Origin: Streptomyces griseoruber
GTDB taxonomy: Bacteria; Actinomycetota; Actinomycetes; Streptomycetales; Streptomycetaceae
Length of the DNA: 64,000 nt
Assembly (NCBI RefSeq): GCF_001514205.1
Contig: NZ_KQ948781.1
Location: 1-64,000, forward strand
Direction: 5' to 3'
The notes beneath the pieces are model-generated. The model worked only from the letters and a program-made list of their open reading frames with translations. It searched no databases and was not told the origin of the DNA. The position numbers were made by a program, and so were the translations under genes. Each line of letters starts with the position of its first letter. Positions within the stretch are counted from its first letter, which is position 1. Below are positions 60,267 through 64,000 of this stretch, in pieces.

Positions 60267-60476
60267 TTTCATTCATGATGGCAGACCGGCAGTCCTGCGG
60301 CCAACCCCTGTCCTCAGCACGCTCCACCCGGGACCGGAACAGCCACGTCCTCGTCGCCACCCGGCGTCGATGTGGCCCCGCATGAGAAACGCTCCCCATC
60401 CGGCCCATGCCCGCGGCGCCGCCTGCCGGGCCCACCGAACCCAAGAGTGCGCACGCACCGAACGGAAGGCACCTCC

Positions 60477-61409
60477 ATGTCCGAATCCAAGACCGCGAAC
60501 GCCCAGGGCGCACCCACCACGGTGGTATCCGCGCGGCCGGTCGTCCTGTCCGCCCCTGGCCGCGGTGACGACCTCCAGGTCCGCGTGTCCGCCCCCGCGA
60601 CCGGGACCGGCCTGCCCGTCATCGTCTTCTCGCACGGCTTCGGCTGGTCGATGGACGGCTACGCCCCGCTGGCCGACTTCTGGGCCGCCCACGGCTTCAT
60701 GGTCATTCAGCCCACCCACCTCGACTCCAGGACCCTGGGCATCCCCGCCGAGGACCCCCGTACCCCGCGGATCTGGCGCCTGCGCATCGAGGACCTCACC
60801 CGCGTCCTGGACGGACTCGACGTCCTGGAAGCCTCCGTGCCGGGCCTGGCCGGGCGCCTGGACCGTGACCGCGTCGCCGTGGCCGGCCACTCCTGGGGAG
60901 CCCAGTCGGCGAGCACGCTGCTGGGCGCACGTGTCCTCGACTCCGAGGGCAAGCCGGGTGAGGACATGTCCGACCCCCGGGTCAAGGCGGGCGTGCTGCT
61001 GGCCCTGACCGGCTTGGGCGACGACCTGGTCCCGTTCGCCGCCGAGCACTTCCCCTTCATGAAGCCGTCCTTCGACACCATGACCACCCCAGCCCTCATC
61101 GTCGCCGGGGATAAGGACCAGTCCCACCTGTCCACCCGCGGACCGGACTGGTTCACCGACCCCTACACCTACAGCCCCGGCAGCAAGAGCCTGCTCACTC
61201 TGTTCGAGGCCGAGCACTCCCTCGGTGGCATCCCAGGACACGAGGTCGCCGAGACGACCGACGCCAGCCCCGCACGCGTTGCCCTGATCCAGCAGCTCAC
61301 CACGGCCTACCTGCGCAGCGCCCTGTACGGCGAGGACACCGCCTGGAAGGCGGCGGCCACCGCACTGGAGGAGGACCCCAACCCGCTCGGCACGCTGCAG
61401 AGCAAGTAA
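60477..61409 (+). CDS. Alpha/beta-hydrolase (chlorophyllase/dienelactone hydrolase-like)
   Basis: 310 residues from the ATG at 60477 with GGAAGG upstream. LPVIVFSHGFGWSMDGYAPL holds the oxyanion-hole HGF. The nucleophile is Ser139 in VAVAGHSWGAQSAS. The acid is in IVAGDKDQSHLS and the base in FEAEHSLGG. No signal peptide, so it is cytoplasmic. It is about as long as and clearly homologous to the next gene (ATGTGLPVI, IQPTHLxSRTLG, TTPAL, TAYLxS), indicating tandem duplication. It lies 282 bp from the divergent TetR gene, with the operator candidates between. Substrate unknown; esters or lactones are probable. Confidence 0.9.
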   Translation: MSESKTANAQGAPTTVVSARPVVLSAPGRGDDLQVRVSAPATGTGLPVIVFSHGFGWSMDGYAPLADFWAAHGFMVIQPTHLDSRTLGIPAEDPRTPRIWRLRIEDLTRVLDGLDVLEASVPGLAGRLDRDRVAVAGHSWGAQSASTLLGARVLDSEGKPGEDMSDPRVKAGVLLALTGLGDDLVPFAAEHFPFMKPSFDTMTTPALIVAGDKDQSHLSTRGPDWFTDPYTYSPGSKSLLTLFEAEHSLGGIPGHEVAETTDASPARVALIQQLTTAYLRSALYGEDTAWKAAATALEEDPNPLGTLQSK

Positions 61410-61430
61410 CGCGCCCGACCACTCGCCTCT

Positions 61431-61456
61431 CGCCGCCCGGCCTCGGCCGGGCGGCG
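61431..61456 (+). terminator. Strong hairpin between the two hydrolase genes
   Basis: CGCCGCCCGGC (61431-61441) pairs perfectly with GCCGGGCGGCG (61446-61456) around CTCG. It lies between the paralogues and could be a terminator or an mRNA-stabilising element if both are cotranscribed. Confidence 0.6.
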
Positions 61457-61485
61457 GCACACGCAGCAGAAAGGAACCAGCCCTC

Positions 61486-62433
61486 ATGAACGCGTCCACC
61501 GTCGGCCCGCCCGCTCCGGTGCTGTCGTACAGCCCGGTGGTCCTGTCCGTGCCCGGACGGCCCGTCGTCCTCCAGGTGCGCGTCACGGCACCCGCGACCG
61601 GGACCGGCCTGCCCGTGATCCTCCTCTCCCACGGCCACGGCCCCTCGAACAACCTCTCCTCCCTGAACGGCTACGGACCGATCGTCAACCTCTGGGCGGC
61701 CCTCGGCTTCGTCGTCATCCAGCCCACCCACCTCAACTCCAGGACCCTGGGCCACGTGCTGGCCGATGTCCCGGGCGCCCCTTTCTTCTGGCGCTCGCGG
61801 ACCGAGGACATGACGTACATCCTCGACCGGCTCGACGTGATTGAGAAGGCCGTGCCGCTGCTCGCCAGCCGGATCGACCACAACAAGGTCGCCGTCGCCG
61901 GACACTCCCTCGGCGGCTTCACCGCGAGCCAGCTGCTGGGCGCCCGGATCACCGACCCCGACACCGGGCAGGAGGCGAACCTCATCGAGCCTCGCATCAA
62001 GGCGGGCGTGCTGCTCGCCGCGCCCGGCAGAGGCGGCAAGGTCCTGACCGGGTTCATGGCCGAGAAGACGCCGTTCTTCCGGACCACGGACTTCTCCGCG
62101 ATGACCACACCCGCGCTGGTCATCGCGGGCGACAAGGACGACTCCCGGCACTTCACAGACATGGGCCCGGCCTGGCACACCGACCCCTACACCCTCGCCC
62201 CCGGCCCCAAGACCCTGCTCACCCTGTTCGGCGCGGAACATGGACTCGGTGGAGTCGCTGGGTACGACGCCGCCGAGACCACCGACGAGAACCCCGGCCT
62301 GGTCGCGGCGCTTGCGCAGCTCACCGCCGCGTACCTCCACAGCCGGCTCCACCCCGGCGACACCGCGTGGCAGACGGCGTGCGAGGCGCTGGCAACCGGA
62401 CCCGAACCGGTCGGACGCGTCGAAACCAAGTAG
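61486..62433 (+). CDS. Alpha/beta-hydrolase, paralogue of the preceding gene
   Basis: 315 residues starting MNASTVGPPAPVLSYSPVVL with AAAGGAA upstream. Same layout as the previous gene: LPVILLSHGHGPSNNLSSLN (HGH in place of HGF), Ser141 in VAVAGHSLGGFTAS, acid in VIAGDKDDSRHFT, base His in FGAEHGLGG. Retention of all catalytic residues in both copies but different oxyanion loops suggests different substrates. Its stop lies 34 bp before the convergent stop of the Tn3 transposase. Confidence 0.9.
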   Translation: MNASTVGPPAPVLSYSPVVLSVPGRPVVLQVRVTAPATGTGLPVILLSHGHGPSNNLSSLNGYGPIVNLWAALGFVVIQPTHLNSRTLGHVLADVPGAPFFWRSRTEDMTYILDRLDVIEKAVPLLASRIDHNKVAVAGHSLGGFTASQLLGARITDPDTGQEANLIEPRIKAGVLLAAPGRGGKVLTGFMAEKTPFFRTTDFSAMTTPALVIAGDKDDSRHFTDMGPAWHTDPYTLAPGPKTLLTLFGAEHGLGGVAGYDAAETTDENPGLVAALAQLTAAYLHSRLHPGDTAWQTACEALATGPEPVGRVETK

Positions 62434-62466
62434 TGCGTCCGTCGCCTGGCTGACCCCGCTCGGCGG

Positions 62467-64000
62467 TCAGGCCGCCTGGCCGTAGCCGTCCGCACGCTCC
62501 GGGTGGTCGCCACGGAGTGGGCTGAAGTCGACGTCGAGGTGCGGGTCGTACGCCTCGGGCTGGATGCCGAGTTCGTGGGTGGAGTACTCGCCGAACCGTT
62601 TGATGTGCTCGGTCAGGTATGGCGAGATGTGGGCCAGGCCCTCCGGGTCGATCTCCCAGCCCTCTTCAAGCAGCTGGCGGATGATCTCGGCGATGTCCAG
62701 GGCGTTGTGGAAGATCACCGCGCTCGTGAGCAGCGCGTTGAATTTCATTGCCTTTTCCTGCTCGACCGGGCCGTTGTCGGCGATGACGCCGCAGTTGCCG
62801 AAGCCGATCCACTGGGAGAACCGGTTGAACGACTCGACCTTGTTCGTGGCCGCGGTCACCCGCCGGCGCAGCGGTGCGTCCGAGAGGTAGCGCAGCAGCT
62901 GCACGGTGCGGATCACGCGGCCGACCTCGCGGAAGGCGGCGTAGGTGGCGTTCTTCCGCGACCCGGAGCGGAGGCGCTTGAGCAGCGTGGAAGAGGAGAT
63001 GGCGCCCTCGCGTACGGAGACGGCCACGCGCATCAGGTGGCGGAACCGGGACTCGATCAGGTCGAAGTCGATGACGTTCTTGCCCACCTCGCCGAACAGG
63101 GCGTCGATGTGGACGCACTCCGTGGTCTTGCTGGGCCGGTAGAAGGTCATGCCCTTCCAGTTCCTGATCCTGGGCATCAGGATCGAAGCCCAGGAGGTGG
63201 GCGAGCGCGAACACCGGCTGGGACTGGCCCTGGGTATCGGCGTGCACGGTGGTCGGCTTCACCTCGGACGTGTTTTTCAGCAGGCCTCGATGATGTAGAC
63301 GGCCTCCCACACGCCGCACGGGATGAAGTGCGTGAACAGCGCGATGTAGGTGTCCGAGACGTGGTGGTAGGCGATCCCGCCCGGCTTGCCGTACCTGACG
63401 CTCGTCTCGGCCAGCAGGTTGTCCAGGTAGGTGTCCATGTGGGTGCCGTCGGCGGCCACCGCGGTACCGTCGCCCCACGCCTGGGAGATGTCGAGGCGGG
63501 CGTGGGCGTTGACCAGGTCGGCGATGGCCTCGTGCAGCAGTACCAGGGAGAAGTGCCGGTTCGCCGTGTACGCCAGCTCGTGCCCGCTCACGCCGGGGAT
63601 GTGGCGGGCGGCCTCGTACGGGCCCATGTTGGTGCCCTTGACGAACGTGGTGATCACGTAGCGGCCGAAGGGGTCCTGGAGCTTGGGCTCGTTGCCGGAG
63701 GCCGGGCCAAAGCGGCGCCACCACTCCACCCAGTACGCGGTGCGGGCCAGAATCCCCATCAGGGAGCGCTCCGGCATCCTGGCCTTGATCTCCTCCTCCA
63801 GCCGCTTCGCAGACGGCCGCTGCCCCTCCGCCCGGTGTGCCTTGAGTGACGGGATGCCCGTCTCCGGGTCGATGACCAGGCCCTCGTTGTCCGGGTACCC
63901 GGCGTCCGCCGCCGCGGCGGCACTGCGCAGCTTGTCCTCCAGCTGCCGGCGGAAGAAGGCGGCGTCGAACTCGCCCGCCTCGCCTTCCTCACACAGGCCG
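62467..64000 (-). pseudogene. tnpA: Tn3-family transposase TnpA, C-terminal part with two frameshifts (N-terminus outside window)
   Basis: Read leftwards from the edge: GLVIDPETGIPSLKAHRAEG, GILARTAYWVEWWRRFGP, DPFGRYVITTFVKGTNMGPY, LDISQAWGDGTAVAADGTHM (catalytic Asp region) and HHVSDTYIALFTHFIPCGVW. A missing G near 63282 then shifts the frame to GLLKNTSEVKPTTVHADTQG (second Asp). An extra base near 63186 returns it to LMPRIRNWKGMTFYRPSKTT, ESFNRFSQWIGFGNCGVIAD (catalytic Glu region) and the end EAYDPHLDVDFSPL at 62467. Restored, it is a normal Tn3 transposase of actinobacterial type. In Tn3 elements the tnpA stop usually lies next to a terminal repeat, but none was recognised at 62434-62466. 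Confidence 0.85.

Noticed and set aside
59428..60513. N-terminal extension of the serine recombinase frame to 687 residues
   Set aside because: The extension overlaps the TetR gene and its promoter in another frame and is Arg/Pro-rich nonsense.
58450..62433. Certain Tn3 passenger status of the hydrolase block
   Set aside because: No 38-bp terminal inverted repeats could be identified; in ordinary Tn3 order the repeat would lie near 62440, which would place the block outside. It is kept only as a finding to test.

Overview
The window is high-GC DNA with actinomycete codon use (G/C in nearly every third position), GTG starts, AGGAGG-type ribosome binding sites and protein families typical of Streptomyces (CU044_5270 family, DUF3592, GlxA-type AraC regulators, Cgl0159-type aldolase, TniQ proteins). 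It looks like an accessory or chromosome-arm region: intact metabolic blocks are separated by transposon scars, truncated genes and single-base frameshifts.

Layout. 1-4.7 kb: a GlxA-type regulator divergent from an MDR quinone reductase, then a second MDR reductase with its TetR regulator and a truncated TetR paralogue. 4.75-8.35 kb: a graveyard of IS5, integrase and DNA-ligase fragments and an ISL3 element split by an IS701 element. 8.4-23.7 kb: an inositol-type catabolic and uptake locus read leftwards (binding protein, permease, ATPase, IolC, Cgl0159-type aldolase, IolB, IolD, MmsA, Gfo/Idh/MocA dehydrogenase, two TIM-barrel isomerases). Beside it lie a LacI-family repressor and a second, divergent binding protein. 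Three near-identical LacI-type palindromes tie these units into one regulon. 23.7-28.1 kb: a TniQ/TniB transposon remnant, a cut membrane-protein gene, a frameshifted aldehyde dehydrogenase, and the 3' half of a tRNA-Gly(CCC), a likely integration scar.

28.3-39.1 kb: a CocE/NonD hydrolase, fragments of an alpha/beta hydrolase and of an RHS/Hint protein, a WD40 protein with CxxC pairs, an alpha-solenoid protein, an IS3 fragment, an operon of small membrane proteins, and a frameshifted sigma factor. 39.3-47.5 kb: an ArsR-type regulator divergent from an MFS exporter, a DinB protein, Tn3 and IS5 fragments, a LysR/IMPase-like/NADP-dependent reductase cluster and an internally deleted HelD gene. 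47.6-53.5 kb: a tight operon of ECF sigma factor, CU044_5270 protein and large secreted S8 peptidase, followed by a methyltransferase. 53.5-58.4 kb: a TniQ-like remnant, hypothetical genes, a DHA2 drug exporter and an IS5 fragment. 58.4-64 kb: a serine resolvase with a candidate res site, a TetR regulator divergent from two paralogous alpha/beta hydrolases, and the C-terminal part of a Tn3 transposase running off the right edge.

Several broken genes differ from an intact reading frame by one extra or missing base. Either this region is decaying or the assembly carries indel errors; raw reads would decide. No CRISPR array, rRNA, complete tRNA or biosynthetic gene cluster was seen.
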